Origin: an uncultured Pseudoclavibacter sp.
GTDB taxonomy: Bacteria > Actinomycetota > Actinomycetes > Actinomycetales > Microbacteriaceae
Direction of reading: 5' to 3'
Length of the DNA stretch: 64,000 nt
Assembly: GCA_946221025.1 (NCBI GenBank)
Contig: CAMIMS010000004.1
Location: 1 to 64,000 of the forward strand
A program made the position numbers and the translations under genes. The notes under the pieces were generated by a model that saw nothing but the letters and a program-made list of their open reading frames with translations, ran no database searches and was not told the DNA's origin. This document shows, piece after piece, positions 16,747 through 25,312 of the stretch (its first letter is position 1; each line of letters opens with the position of its first letter).

Positions 16747-17871
16747 TCAGGATGCAGCGTTATCGCCACACACGACCATTTGCGCACGCTGGAACTCCTT
16801 CAGGTCGGAGTAGCCGGTCGTAGCCATGCTGTGGCGGAGGGCCCCCACGATGTTCGATGCACCATCGGCGCTCTCGGCCGGGCCGAAGAGCACTTCCTGC
16901 ATCGGGGCGACCTGTCCGACCTCGACGCGCTCACCGCGGGGAAGGCGCGGGTGGCGGGCTTCTGAACCCCAGTGCCAACCGCGACCGGGCGCATCTGTCG
17001 CACGCGCGAGCGCGGCACCGAGCATGACCGCATCCGCACCGCTCGCGATGGCCTTCACGATGCTGCCGGAAGTGCCGACCCCGCCGTCGGCGATGACGTG
17101 CACGTAGCGGCCGCCCGACTCGTCCATGTAGTCGCGCCTGGCCTCGGCGACATCGGCGATGGCCGTTGCCATGGGGGCCTGGATGCCGAGCACGCGGCGG
17201 GTGCGCGATGCCGCTCCCCCACCGAAACCGACGAGCACTCCGGCGGCGCCCGTGCGCATCAGGTGCAGCGCAGCCGTGTACGTTGCCGCGCCTCCGACGA
17301 TCACGGGCACGTCGAGCTCGTAAATGAACTGCTTGAGGTTCAGCGGTTCTTTGGTCTTGGAAACGTGCTCGGCGGAGACGGTCTGCCCGCGAATCACGAA
17401 CAGGTCGGCACCGGCGGCGAGCACGTCGTCGTAAAACTCCTGGGTGCGCTGGGGGCTCAGCGCACCGGCCACGGGCACACCGGCCTCGCGAATCTCGCGG
17501 AGACGTTCACGGATGAGTTCGCCCTTGACCGGCTCGGAGTAAATCTCCTGGATGCGGCGCGTGGCCGACTCCGCGTCGAGGTTCACGATCTCATCGAGCA
17601 GCGCCTGCGGATTCTCGTACCGCGTCCACACGCCCTCAAGGTCGAGCACACCGAGCCCGCCGTGGCGGCCGAACTCGATCGCCGTCCGCGGCGACATGAC
17701 CGAATCCATCGGGGCGGCCACGAACGGGATCTGGAACTCGAACGCGTCGATTTGCCAACTCACCGAGACGTCTTCGGGGTCGCGGGTGCGGCGTGAGGGA
17801 ACGATGGCGACGTCGTCGAGCCCGTAGACGCGACGCCCGCGTTTTGAGCGGCCGATCTCGATCTCAGTCAT
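16747..17871 (-). CDS. guaB3: GuaB3 family IMP dehydrogenase-related protein
   Basis: 374 residues, shorter than true IMP dehydrogenase because the CBS pair is absent. The TIM-barrel signature is visible (VAAPMDSVMSPRTAIEFGRH, VIVGGAATYTAALHL, GGRYVHVIADGGVGTSG, GADAVMLGAALA). The loop that in GuaB carries the catalytic Cys (GPGSICTTR) reads GFGGGAASRTRRVLG here, without Cys, as in other actinobacterial GuaB3 proteins. Its reaction is unsettled: GMP reductase-like activity has been proposed for some members. It lies between glpD and guaB on the same strand. Confidence 0.92.
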   Translation of the reverse strand: MTEIEIGRSKRGRRVYGLDDVAIVPSRRTRDPEDVSVSWQIDAFEFQIPFVAAPMDSVMSPRTAIEFGRHGGLGVLDLEGVWTRYENPQALLDEIVNLDAESATRRIQEIYSEPVKGELIRERLREIREAGVPVAGALSPQRTQEFYDDVLAAGADLFVIRGQTVSAEHVSKTKEPLNLKQFIYELDVPVIVGGAATYTAALHLMRTGAAGVLVGFGGGAASRTRRVLGIQAPMATAIADVAEARRDYMDESGGRYVHVIADGGVGTSGSIVKAIASGADAVMLGAALARATDAPGRGWHWGSEARHPRLPRGERVEVGQVAPMQEVLFGPAESADGASNIVGALRHSMATTGYSDLKEFQRAQMVVCGDNAAS

Positions 17872-17971
17872 GCGCCGAGCCTATCGGCGGCCACCGACAT
17901 CCCGAACGCTGCGTGCCCAGACCACAGCGACCGACCGGACAGAGTCCGTTCCGCATCCACCAAATGCGATT

Positions 17972-18024
17972 GGTGGTCCCAAATCGACACAGTGGCCCGG
18001 CCAGTATGTCGATTTGGGACCACC
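17972..18024. repeat. Perfect 18-bp inverted repeat between guaB3 and guaB
   Basis: Arms 17972-17989 (ggtggtcccaaatcgaca) and 18007-18024 match exactly as reverse complements; the 17-base loop holds a further tggc/gcca pairing. There is no T-run on either side, and it lies 65 bases beyond the guaB stop (leftward). It may be a terminator for guaB without U-tract, a protein-binding palindrome, or a repetitive extragenic palindrome. Confidence 0.75.
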
Positions 18025-18088
18025 TAGCCGCGGATGCCCGAATCGGAAGGCGGATGCGGCGCGGTAGCGCCGAGCGGTCGCGCCGCCG

Positions 18089-19594
18089 CTAGCGGCGGTA
18101 GTTCGGCGCTTCCATCACCATCTGAATGTCGTGGGGATGCGATTCCTTCAGGCCCGCCGAGGTGATGCGCACGAACTTGCCCTGCGCCTTCAGCTCCGGC
18201 ACGGTGCGCGAACCCACGTAGAACATTGACTGGCGAAGCCCGCCCGTCAGCTGGAACACGACCTGCTTGACCGTTCCGCGGTACGCGACCCGCCCCTCGA
18301 TGCCCTCGGCAATGAGCTCGTCATCGCTTGGCACATCCGATTGGAAGTAGCGGTCCTTCGAGTAGGAGGTGCGACCGGCGCGGGTCTGCATCGCGCCGAG
18401 CGAGCCCATGCCGCGGTACGTCTTGTACTGCTTTCCGTTCACGAACACGAGATCGCCAGGCGCCTCATCCGTGCCCGCGAGGAGCGACCCGATCATCACG
18501 CTCGAGGCGCCGGCAACGAGCGCCTTCGCGATCTCGCCCGAGTACTGCAGCCCGCCGTCGGCAATCACCGGAACACCTGCTGGCGTGCAGGCGAGCGACG
18601 CCTGGTACACCGCCGTGACCTGCGGCACGCCAACGCCCGCAACGATGCGCGTGGTGCAGATGGAGCCTGGGCCAACGCCGACCTTCACCGCATCCGCACC
18701 AGCATCCACGAGCGCCTTGGCGGCCTCGCGCGTCGCGACATTGCCGCCGATGATGTCGACGTGCTTCGCTGCCGGTTCGGCTTTCAGCCTCGACACCATC
18801 TCGAGCACGCCGCGGGAGTGACCGTTCGCCGTGTCGACCACGAGCACATCCACGCCCGCCTCGATCAGGCGCATTGCCCGATCCCATCCGTCACCGAAAA
18901 AGCCGATCGCGGCGCCAACGCGAAGACGCCCCGACTCATCCTTCGTGGCGAGCGGATACTTGTCGCGTTTGTCGAAGTCTTTCACCGTGACAAGCCCCGC
19001 GAGCTTGCCGTCCTCGCTCACGAGCGGCAGCTTCTCGATGCGGTGCTCGCCAAGGAGGCGGTAGGCCTCCTCACCGCTCGTGCCGACGGGGGCGGTCACG
19101 AGAGGCGCTCTGGTCATGACCTCGTGCACCTTCGTGGTGCGCCGCTCCGACTCGGGCACAAAGCGCATATCGCGGTTCGTGATGATGCCCACGAGCGTGT
19201 TGTCGTCTTCGACTACGGGAAGGCCCGAAACGCGGTACTGCCCGCACAGCTCATCCACTTCGGCAACGGTCGCGTTCGCGTGCGTCGTGACCGGGTCGAG
19301 CACCATGCCAGACTCGGAGCGCTTCACGCGGTCGACCATGTCGACCTGGTCTTCGATCGCGAGGTTGCGGTGAAGGATGCCGATACCGCCCTGCCTGGCC
19401 ATCGCGATCGCCATGCGCGTCTCGGTGACCGTGTCCATCGCGGCCGAGACCAGCGGCACATTCAGCGTGATGCGACGGGTGAACTGCGTGGCCGTGTTGG
19501 CCTCCGATGGAATCACATCCGTCGGGCCGGGAAGCAGCAGCACATCGTCGTAGGTGAGGCCGGTGAAGGCGAACGGGTCGTGCTGCTCAGTCAT
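18089..19594 (-). CDS. guaB: IMP dehydrogenase
   Basis: 501 residues. Oxidises IMP to XMP with NAD+, the rate-limiting step of GMP synthesis. Start at ATG 19594 (MTEQHDPFAF) has GGGAGGAG upstream; an in-frame start at 19651 is rejected for lack of one. LTYDDVLLLPGPTDVIPSE opens the barrel; the two CBS domains (about 100-220) include GIITNRDMRFV and LVTVKDFDKRD; the catalytic loop GVGPGSICTTRIVAGVG carries the Cys, and the flap and C-terminal region match the family. Full length, normal. Confidence 0.97.
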   Translation of the reverse strand: MTEQHDPFAFTGLTYDDVLLLPGPTDVIPSEANTATQFTRRITLNVPLVSAAMDTVTETRMAIAMARQGGIGILHRNLAIEDQVDMVDRVKRSESGMVLDPVTTHANATVAEVDELCGQYRVSGLPVVEDDNTLVGIITNRDMRFVPESERRTTKVHEVMTRAPLVTAPVGTSGEEAYRLLGEHRIEKLPLVSEDGKLAGLVTVKDFDKRDKYPLATKDESGRLRVGAAIGFFGDGWDRAMRLIEAGVDVLVVDTANGHSRGVLEMVSRLKAEPAAKHVDIIGGNVATREAAKALVDAGADAVKVGVGPGSICTTRIVAGVGVPQVTAVYQASLACTPAGVPVIADGGLQYSGEIAKALVAGASSVMIGSLLAGTDEAPGDLVFVNGKQYKTYRGMGSLGAMQTRAGRTSYSKDRYFQSDVPSDDELIAEGIEGRVAYRGTVKQVVFQLTGGLRQSMFYVGSRTVPELKAQGKFVRITSAGLKESHPHDIQMVMEAPNYRR

Positions 19595-19688
19595 GATCTC
19601 CTCCCGAACAATTGCGCGTAAGACTACCTGTCGGCGCTCAGCGGAAGGCAAGGAAAACGCATGCCCGGGCGCCGATGCGCATGCGCTG

Positions 19689-19731
19689 AAAAACCGCGAT
19701 CGGGGACCGACCCGTAGGTTGATCCCCGATC
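19689..19731 (-). terminator. Intrinsic terminator after groES
   Basis: Perfect 9-bp arms 19698-19706 and 19723-19731. Read leftward, the hairpin is followed by gcggttttt (T-run at 19689-19693). It lies 38 bases beyond the groES stop. Confidence 0.85.
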
Positions 19732-19768
19732 TGGCGAAACGCGGGATGCGTTCTGGCGCGACTTGCGA

Positions 19769-20062
19769 CTAGACGAGCTTCGCGAGCACGTCGCGGGCCG
19801 AGAGCACGAGGTACTCAGCGCCCTGGTACTTGACCTCGGTGCCGCCGTACTTCGAGTAGATGACCTTGTCGCCCACGGCCACGTCGACCGGGATGCGGTT
19901 GCCGTTGTCGTCGATGCGGCCGGGACCGACCGCCACGACCTCACCCTCCTGCGGCTTCTCCTTGGCGGTGTCGGGAATGACGAGCCCCGACGCCGTGACC
20001 TGCTCTGCCTCGAGCTGCTGAATGACGATGCGATCCTCGAGCGGCTGAATGTTCACCGACAC
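19769..20062 (-). CDS. groES: Co-chaperonin GroES (10 kDa)
   Basis: 97 residues starting at GTG 20060-20062 (VSVNIQPLEDRIVIQQLEAE), with AAAGAGGT upstream; the longer frame to 20137 would run through the operator and is rejected. The family pattern is complete: mobile loop TASGLVIPDTAKEKPQEG, EVVAVGPGR, and the C-terminal KYGGTEVKYQGAEYLVLSARDVL. It caps GroEL in ATP-driven protein folding. Controlled by the CIRCE element at 20127-20153 and closed by its own terminator. No groEL follows, so the partner gene is elsewhere, as is usual in this phylum for at least one groEL copy. Confidence 0.96.
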   Translation of the reverse strand: MSVNIQPLEDRIVIQQLEAEQVTASGLVIPDTAKEKPQEGEVVAVGPGRIDDNGNRIPVDVAVGDKVIYSKYGGTEVKYQGAEYLVLSARDVLAKLV

Positions 20063-20126
20063 GGTTGACCTCTTTCTCGGCGAGATAGTTATGTTCGCGT
20101 GGATTGCACGCATGCGTATGCGTGGT

Positions 20127-20153
20127 TTAGCACCCACACGGTGAGAGTGCTAA
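20127..20153. promoter_or_regulatory. CIRCE operator (HrcA binding site) of groES
   Basis: TTAGCACCC-N9-GAGTGCTAA against the consensus TTAGCACTC-N9-GAGTGCTAA: one mismatch in 18 arm positions. It lies 64 bases upstream of the groES GTG. HrcA represses chaperonin genes at this site and releases on heat stress. The divergent methyltransferase gene starts 112 bases to the other side. Confidence 0.93.
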
Positions 20154-20264
20154 TTGAGTTTAGGGTCATCGTTCCGGCGCCCGCAACGCGCTGTGCGCCG
20201 ATTCGATGCGCGTTCGCCGCGAGCGTCTCGCGGGCTCTTCTCGCCGTGCCGATACGGTGTGCGA

Positions 20265-21470
20265 ATGGACCGCGCCGATCTGGAAACGCTGCTCACGCGC
20301 GAGGCGCTCGGCCTCCTGCGCGAAGTCGAGGCAATGCCCGATACGAGCGACCCCGTGGCGCTGGTCTCGAAGCTTCGCTCCGCCGGGCACGACGCGAAGA
20401 CCGTGTCGGTGGTGCTCACTCAAGCCTCCCTTCGTCGCCGGGCTGAGGCGAAGTTCGGCCCGTTCGCCTCGCGCATGCTCTTCACCGAAGACGGCCTGCA
20501 GCAGGCAACCCGCCTGCAGGTGGCCGCGCACCACGCGAACCGCTTTCGGGGCGCGAACGTCGCGCGGGTCGTTGACCTCGGATGCGGCATCGGCGCGGAT
20601 TCGCTCGCGATGACCGGAATCGGCCTGCCGGTTCTCGCGGTGGATGCGGATGAGGTCACGGCCGCGATCGCCACCTACAACCTCGGCTCCTTCCCGGATG
20701 CGACCGTCATGCACGCTCGCGCCGAAGGCATCGAGTTGGGCCCGCGAGACGGAGTCTGGCTCGACCCGGCCAGGCGACGGAAAGAGCGAGGGGGCACCCG
20801 CCGCACCTGGAACCCGGACGATTGGTCGCCGTCACTCGACTTCGCGTTCTCGCTCGCGCCCAAGCATCCCCTAGGCGTGAAGCTCGGGCCGGGCGTCGCG
20901 CACGACCTCATCCCCGCAGACGCCGAAGCGCAGTGGGTCAGCGTGAACGGTGATGTCGTTGAGGCGTGCGTGTGGGCGGGCGGACTGCAGCGCGAGGGCG
21001 TTCGGCGAAGCGCCCTCGTCATTGGGCGCGACGGCACGCACGAGATCACGGCCAACGGGCCGGCCGACGATGCCGAGGTGGGTGAGCTCGGTCAGTGGCT
21101 GCACGAACCGAACGGCGCGGTCATTCGCGCGAGGCTGATCGGTGATGTGGCACGGCAGCTGGATGCGCGCATGATCGCCCCCGAGATCGCGTGGATGACG
21201 ACGGATGAACAGGTCGAGTCACCGCTTGTCGCATCCTTCCGCGTGCTGGAGGAGCTACCCCTCAACCAGGTGGTGATCAAGCGCGAATGCGCAAAACGCG
21301 GCATCGGCACCCTCGAGATCAAGGTGCGAGGCGTGGACATCGACCCGGCAGCGTTCCGAAAGCGCCTGTCGCTCAAAGGCGACGCATCCGCAACGCTCAT
21401 CGTCACTCGTGTGGGCGAGCGCCGCGTGGCGATACTCGCCGAGCGGGCCGAGACGCAGCTCGAACGCTGA
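20265..21470 (+). CDS. Class I SAM-dependent methyltransferase with THUMP-like domain
   Basis: 401 residues from ATG 20265 (MDRADLETLLTREAL); 37 further codons upstream are not protein-like. The SAM motif VVDLGCGIGADSLAM is at about residue 102 and the acidic partner VLAVDADEVTAA follows. WLDPARRRKERGGTRRTWNPDDWSP is a hallmark of the actinobacterial THUMP-like methyltransferase family, whose substrate (probably RNA) is unproven. The C-terminal part (LPLNQVVIKRECAKRGIGTLEIK) is the THUMP-like domain. Divergent from groES. Confidence 0.88.
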   Translation: MDRADLETLLTREALGLLREVEAMPDTSDPVALVSKLRSAGHDAKTVSVVLTQASLRRRAEAKFGPFASRMLFTEDGLQQATRLQVAAHHANRFRGANVARVVDLGCGIGADSLAMTGIGLPVLAVDADEVTAAIATYNLGSFPDATVMHARAEGIELGPRDGVWLDPARRRKERGGTRRTWNPDDWSPSLDFAFSLAPKHPLGVKLGPGVAHDLIPADAEAQWVSVNGDVVEACVWAGGLQREGVRRSALVIGRDGTHEITANGPADDAEVGELGQWLHEPNGAVIRARLIGDVARQLDARMIAPEIAWMTTDEQVESPLVASFRVLEELPLNQVVIKRECAKRGIGTLEIKVRGVDIDPAAFRKRLSLKGDASATLIVTRVGERRVAILAERAETQLER

Positions 21471-21505
21471 ACCCGGCCCGCTTGAACTCGGCCTGCTCGG
21501 CGCGG

Positions 21506-22243
21506 CTAGACGACCGCGACGACGATGTAGGTGACGAGCGCGACGAGCACGGCAATGCCGGAGAGCGACAGCCCGGTGATGCTCATTGCCGCATTCGAAC
21601 GGCGAAGGCCAAGCACCCCGAGCACGACTCCGGCGACACCGAGCACGAGCCCGATCGTCACCGCCACAAGACCCGGAACGAAGATCGTGAGAATCGCGGC
21701 GAGAACACCGGCCACGAGCGAGAGGATGCCGAGGTAGGGGCTGCGCGGCCGCGGGTTCGTGCTCTCGTATGCGGGCGGCGTGGCGTCCGCTGCCGGCTGG
21801 GGCTGACCGTAGTTCGGCTGCCCGCCGAATGACGGCTGCTGGCCGTACGCCTGCTGACCCTGGGGCTGGCCGTAGGCGGGCGGCTGCTGTCCCTGACCGG
21901 CCGGCTGCGAGTAGGTCTGCTGCGACTGGCCATAGCCCGAGGGATCCTGCGCCTGACCGTAAGGGGGCTGCGCCTGTCCGTAGGGGGCCTGAGATTGGCC
22001 GTAGGCGGGCTGCGCCTGGCCGTAGCCCTGGGCCTGGCCGTAGCCCTGCTGGGATGCGGCGGGTTGCTGGGTGTACGGGTTCTGCGGGTTCGAGGTGCTG
22101 CCCACAGCGCTTGACCCAGCCCCGAACTGGCCGGGCTGGCCCGAGGCGGCCGGCCCCCCCGGGTACTGGAACTGCGACGGCTGTCCCGCCGGCGGAACGG
22201 CACCTTCACTGTGCGGCTGGCCACCGCCATTGAAATTCGTCAC
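21506..22243 (-). CDS. DUF4190-type membrane protein with Gln/Gly/Tyr-rich head (copy 1)
   Basis: 245 residues from GTG 22243, which has AGAAGGGGAC directly upstream; a TTG five codons earlier is the alternative. The first 165 residues are repeats of the YGQAQPPYGQ and YGQSQ type, polar and probably disordered. Then PYLGILSLVAGVLAAILTIF and three further hydrophobic segments resemble DUF4190 (two double-helix hairpins with a GxxLGxxGL core). Function unknown; such proteins are common and variable in actinobacteria. Same strand as the related gene at 22419-23450. Confidence 0.78.
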   Translation of the reverse strand: MTNFNGGGQPHSEGAVPPAGQPSQFQYPGGPAASGQPGQFGAGSSAVGSTSNPQNPYTQQPAASQQGYGQAQGYGQAQPAYGQSQAPYGQAQPPYGQAQDPSGYGQSQQTYSQPAGQGQQPPAYGQPQGQQAYGQQPSFGGQPNYGQPQPAADATPPAYESTNPRPRSPYLGILSLVAGVLAAILTIFVPGLVAVTIGLVLGVAGVVLGVLGLRRSNAAMSITGLSLSGIAVLVALVTYIVVAVV

Positions 22244-22335
22244 GTCCCCTTCTTTCAATCAGTTGAATGCGGCGCGCATACCCGGCGTCGCACGTGAACG
22301 CAATGCTGCCGATGACGCTATCGAACGCAGTCGAG

Positions 22336-22379
22336 AAAACGCCGCGCCCCGAACACGGTGAGCGTGTTCGGGGCGCGGC
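22336..22379 (-). terminator. Intrinsic terminator after DUF4190-type gene copy 2
   Basis: Perfect 16-bp stem 22341-22356 with 22364-22379, loop ggtgagc; read leftward it is followed by a run of four T. It lies 40 bases beyond the stop of the gene at 22419-23450, so the two DUF4190-type genes are probably separate transcripts. Confidence 0.9.
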
Positions 22380-22418
22380 AGTGATCGGGATGCGATACCC
22401 GGCGCTTCGATTCGTGAA

Positions 22419-23450
22419 TTAGCGAGTCATCGACATTGCGGCGGTGATCAGCACGATGGCCGTGAAGATCGATCCGATGATGCTGATCACACCGAGCACG
22501 AGGCCGATGATCGAGAAGACCTTGCCGGTCGGTTCCTTCTTCATGCCGATGGCACCGCAGACCACTGCGGCGATGCCGAGCGGAAGACCGAGAACCCAGG
22601 TGATCCACATGAAGATGAACGCACCGATACCGAGGCCGAGGGCCACGTACGACATGGTCTTGCTCGCCTGCTGCTGCGGCTGACCGTAGCCGCCGTACTG
22701 CTGGGTCTGGCCGTAGCCGCCGGGGGCCGCACCATACGCATCCGCGGTGCCCTGCGAGAAGTTGCCGCCCTGCTGGCCGTAGGGCTGGGTCTGGCCGTAG
22801 CCCTGCGACTGCTGGCCGTAGTCGGCGGTCTGGCCGTACTGGGTCTGCCCGAACGAGCTCGAGCTGTCGCCGTAGGATCCGGTCGACTGCTGGCCGTACG
22901 CCTGGTTCGACGAGGAGCTGTCGCCGTACGAACCGGTGCTGCCCTGCGAGCCGTACTGTGACTGGCTCGACGACGAGCTGTCACCGTAGGCCGGGGTGCT
23001 GCCCTGCGAACCGTACGACGACTGCGACGACGAGCTGTCACCGTACGACTGGGGGGTGCCCTGCGAGCCGTACGAGGACTGGCCCGAGGCCTGGTTGTCA
23101 CCATAGGCCGGGGTGCCGCTCTGCGAGCCGTACTGCGAGTGGCTCGAGGAGGAGCTGTCACCGTACGAGGACTGCGACGGGGTCTCGCCATAGGCGTTGT
23201 GCGACGAGGTGTGGCTGTACGCCGATGAGGTCTGCTCGGGGGTACCGGCCTGCTGGGCACCGTAGCCCGACGGTCCCTGCGAGGAGTCGGACGAGTTCGC
23301 GTACTGCTGTGAGCCGTACTGCTGGCCCGATGCCTGACCGTTGCCCTGGTCGAATCCCTGCGACTGGCCGTACTGCTGCTGGTTGTTGTTCTGGCCGTCG
23401 CCACCGTAGGGGTTGCCGTACGGGTTGGCCGGTCCGCTCGGGTTGCTCAT
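22419..23450 (-). CDS. DUF4190-type membrane protein with Ser/Gln/Tyr-rich repeat head (copy 2)
   Basis: 343 residues from ATG 23450 (AGAGAGGA upstream; the ATG two codons earlier is too close to that site). About 260 residues of Ser/Gln/Gly/Tyr low-complexity sequence contain repeats of the form YGSQGSTPAYGDSSSSSQS, followed by YGQ-rich sequence. The C-terminal 85 residues form two hydrophobic hairpins (MSYVALGLGIGAFIFMW, then FSIIGLVLGVISIIGSIF), DUF4190-like. No Lys and few charges in the head. Function unknown; the head resembles phase-separating or prion-like sequence, which is inference from composition only. Confidence 0.75.
   Translation of the reverse strand: MSNPSGPANPYGNPYGGDGQNNNQQQYGQSQGFDQGNGQASGQQYGSQQYANSSDSSQGPSGYGAQQAGTPEQTSSAYSHTSSHNAYGETPSQSSYGDSSSSSHSQYGSQSGTPAYGDNQASGQSSYGSQGTPQSYGDSSSSQSSYGSQGSTPAYGDSSSSSQSQYGSQGSTGSYGDSSSSNQAYGQQSTGSYGDSSSSFGQTQYGQTADYGQQSQGYGQTQPYGQQGGNFSQGTADAYGAAPGGYGQTQQYGGYGQPQQQASKTMSYVALGLGIGAFIFMWITWVLGLPLGIAAVVCGAIGMKKEPTGKVFSIIGLVLGVISIIGSIFTAIVLITAAMSMTR
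22858..23175 (-). repeat. Ser/Gln/Tyr-rich coding repeat (YGDSSSS units)
   Basis: Imperfect tandem units of about 17-19 codons reading YGDSSSS-x-Q-YGSQGSTP, about six copies, within the DUF4190-type gene. Limits are approximate. Confidence 0.7.
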
Positions 23451-23599
23451 GTGCATCCTCTCTGACTACGGGTATTCCGCCTGGCAGTCTAGGGGCGAGG
23501 ATGAACGCACTGTGAGCGAATTCCCATTCTCGACATGGGGAGTTCTCACCGTGCGAGCGAAATTCGCTCAGCGGCACCCGCCGATTTTCGCGATTTCGA

Positions 23600-25312
23600 T
23601 CACGAATTCGTGGGGATTATCGACCCGGTTTCCGCTTGCGCCGCCGTCATTGGCAGGGTGGAATCGGCGCCGATATCAAGCGGTGACGGCTCCCTACCCG
23701 CAGCCATGAGCAGCGACCCGGCCATCGCGATCATCGCGCCGTTATCGGTGCACAGGCGCAGCGGTGGAACCCGCAGCTCGATGCCCGCCTTTGCGCAGCG
23801 CTCTGCTGCCAGTTCCCGCACACGAGCGTTCGCGGCGACGCCCCCGCCGATGAGCAGGCGCGGCACGCCACGCTCAACGCATGCGGCGATCGCCTTGCCC
23901 ACGAGCACATCCGCCACCGCTTCGCGGAAACTCGCCGCGACATCGGCAACGGGCACCGATTCTCCGGCGTCTTCTCGTTCTTCAACCCACCGGGCGACGG
24001 CGGTCTTCAAACCCGAAAACGAGAAGTCATACCGGTGCCGTTCAAGATCAGCCGGTCGTGTGAGCCCACGCGGAAATGCGATCGCGTTCGGATCGCCATC
24101 GGCCGCGGCTTTATCGATTGACGGGCCGCCGGGGTACGGGAGACCGAGCACCCGCGCGACCTTGTCAAACGCCTCCCCCGCCGCATCGTCAATGGTCTCG
24201 CCGAGCAGCTCCACATCGCTCACGAGATCGCGCACATGCAGCAGCGAGGTGTGGCCGCCCGAGACGAGCAGCGCGATCGACGGCTCGATTGGCGCGTCGG
24301 GAACGCGATCACTCAGCGCATCCGTTCCTGCATCGGCACTGTCACTCGGGTCGGTCTGGATGAGGTCAGCGGCAACGTGCCCAACCAGGTGGTTCACGCC
24401 GTACAGCGGCAGGCCCGTCGCCTGCGCGATGCCCTTCGCCGCGGCGACGCCGACCATGAGCGCACCGGCAAGCCCCGGTCCCGCGGTCACGGCGATGGCG
24501 TCGATGTCTTGAATCGTCAGGCCCGCCTCGTCGAGAGCTGCGTTGAGCGTTGGAACGATCGCCTCAACGTGGGCACGGGCCGCGACCTCCGGCACGACGC
24601 CGCCGTAGAGGGCCTGCTCATCCATCGATGATGCGACCGCGTTCGCGAGCAGGCGCCGCCCGCGGACGATTCCGACGCCGGTCTCATCGCAGGAGGATTC
24701 GATGCCGAGCACGACCGGGATGCGCTGATCGGTCGAGTTCGAGGGGGCCTCATTCACCTCTGGTCGCTGAGCGCCTGACCGCTGAGGTTCGCGCCGCGAA
24801 GCGGCCCGCTCGATCACATCCGGGATGCGTGCCCGCATCACGATCGCGTCTTCGCGCTCGTTCGGGTAGTAGTTCGGGCGCCTGCCGATCGGTTCGAACC
24901 CGAGCCGCTCGTACAGCTTGATCGCGCCCTCACCGTTGGCGCGCACCTCGAGGAACATGAGCGACGCGCCGCGCTCGTTCGCCCACGCGGCCTGCTCGCC
25001 CATGAGCGCTTGCGCCAGGCCCCGGCGCTGGGCGCGCGGGTCGATGTTGATCGTCATCACATCCGACTCGCCCGCGCCCTTCGCGGCCATGACGGCGCAG
25101 TACCCGAGCGTCTCGGTCGCGCCGGTTTCTGGATCTGGGCCCTGAACGAGAAGGAAGCGCGCATGCTCCGAACGGATCGCATCCGTGATCATCCCGCTTG
25201 ACCAGGGCGAGAGCGGGAAGCCCTGCTGCTCAAGCGTCAAGATGCGGCCGAGGTCGGCTTCGGTCGCCTCCCGGAACGCGAATCCCTCGGGAAGCGTGGA
25301 TGTGGACGTCAT
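23600..25312 (-). CDS. tsaD: Fusion of ribosomal/TsaD-linked acetyltransferase RimI and t6A synthase subunit TsaD
   Basis: 570 residues. Residues 1-165 are a GNAT acetyltransferase of the RimI type (DPRAQRRGLAQALM acetyl-CoA loop; YERLGFEPIGRRPNYY). A polar linker (about 166-197) leads to a full TsaD (VLGIESSCDETGVGIV, VNHLVGHVAA metal ligands, SGGHTSLL, DFSFSGLKTAV, GGGVAANARVRE). TsaD with TsaB and TsaE makes N6-threonylcarbamoyladenosine on ANN-decoding tRNAs. In most bacteria rimI and tsaD are separate neighbours; here they are one frame with no stop or internal frameshift visible. ATGA overlap with tsaB. Confidence 0.93.
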   Translation of the reverse strand: MTSTSTLPEGFAFREATEADLGRILTLEQQGFPLSPWSSGMITDAIRSEHARFLLVQGPDPETGATETLGYCAVMAAKGAGESDVMTINIDPRAQRRGLAQALMGEQAAWANERGASLMFLEVRANGEGAIKLYERLGFEPIGRRPNYYPNEREDAIVMRARIPDVIERAASRREPQRSGAQRPEVNEAPSNSTDQRIPVVLGIESSCDETGVGIVRGRRLLANAVASSMDEQALYGGVVPEVAARAHVEAIVPTLNAALDEAGLTIQDIDAIAVTAGPGLAGALMVGVAAAKGIAQATGLPLYGVNHLVGHVAADLIQTDPSDSADAGTDALSDRVPDAPIEPSIALLVSGGHTSLLHVRDLVSDVELLGETIDDAAGEAFDKVARVLGLPYPGGPSIDKAAADGDPNAIAFPRGLTRPADLERHRYDFSFSGLKTAVARWVEEREDAGESVPVADVAASFREAVADVLVGKAIAACVERGVPRLLIGGGVAANARVRELAAERCAKAGIELRVPPLRLCTDNGAMIAMAGSLLMAAGREPSPLDIGADSTLPMTAAQAETGSIIPTNS

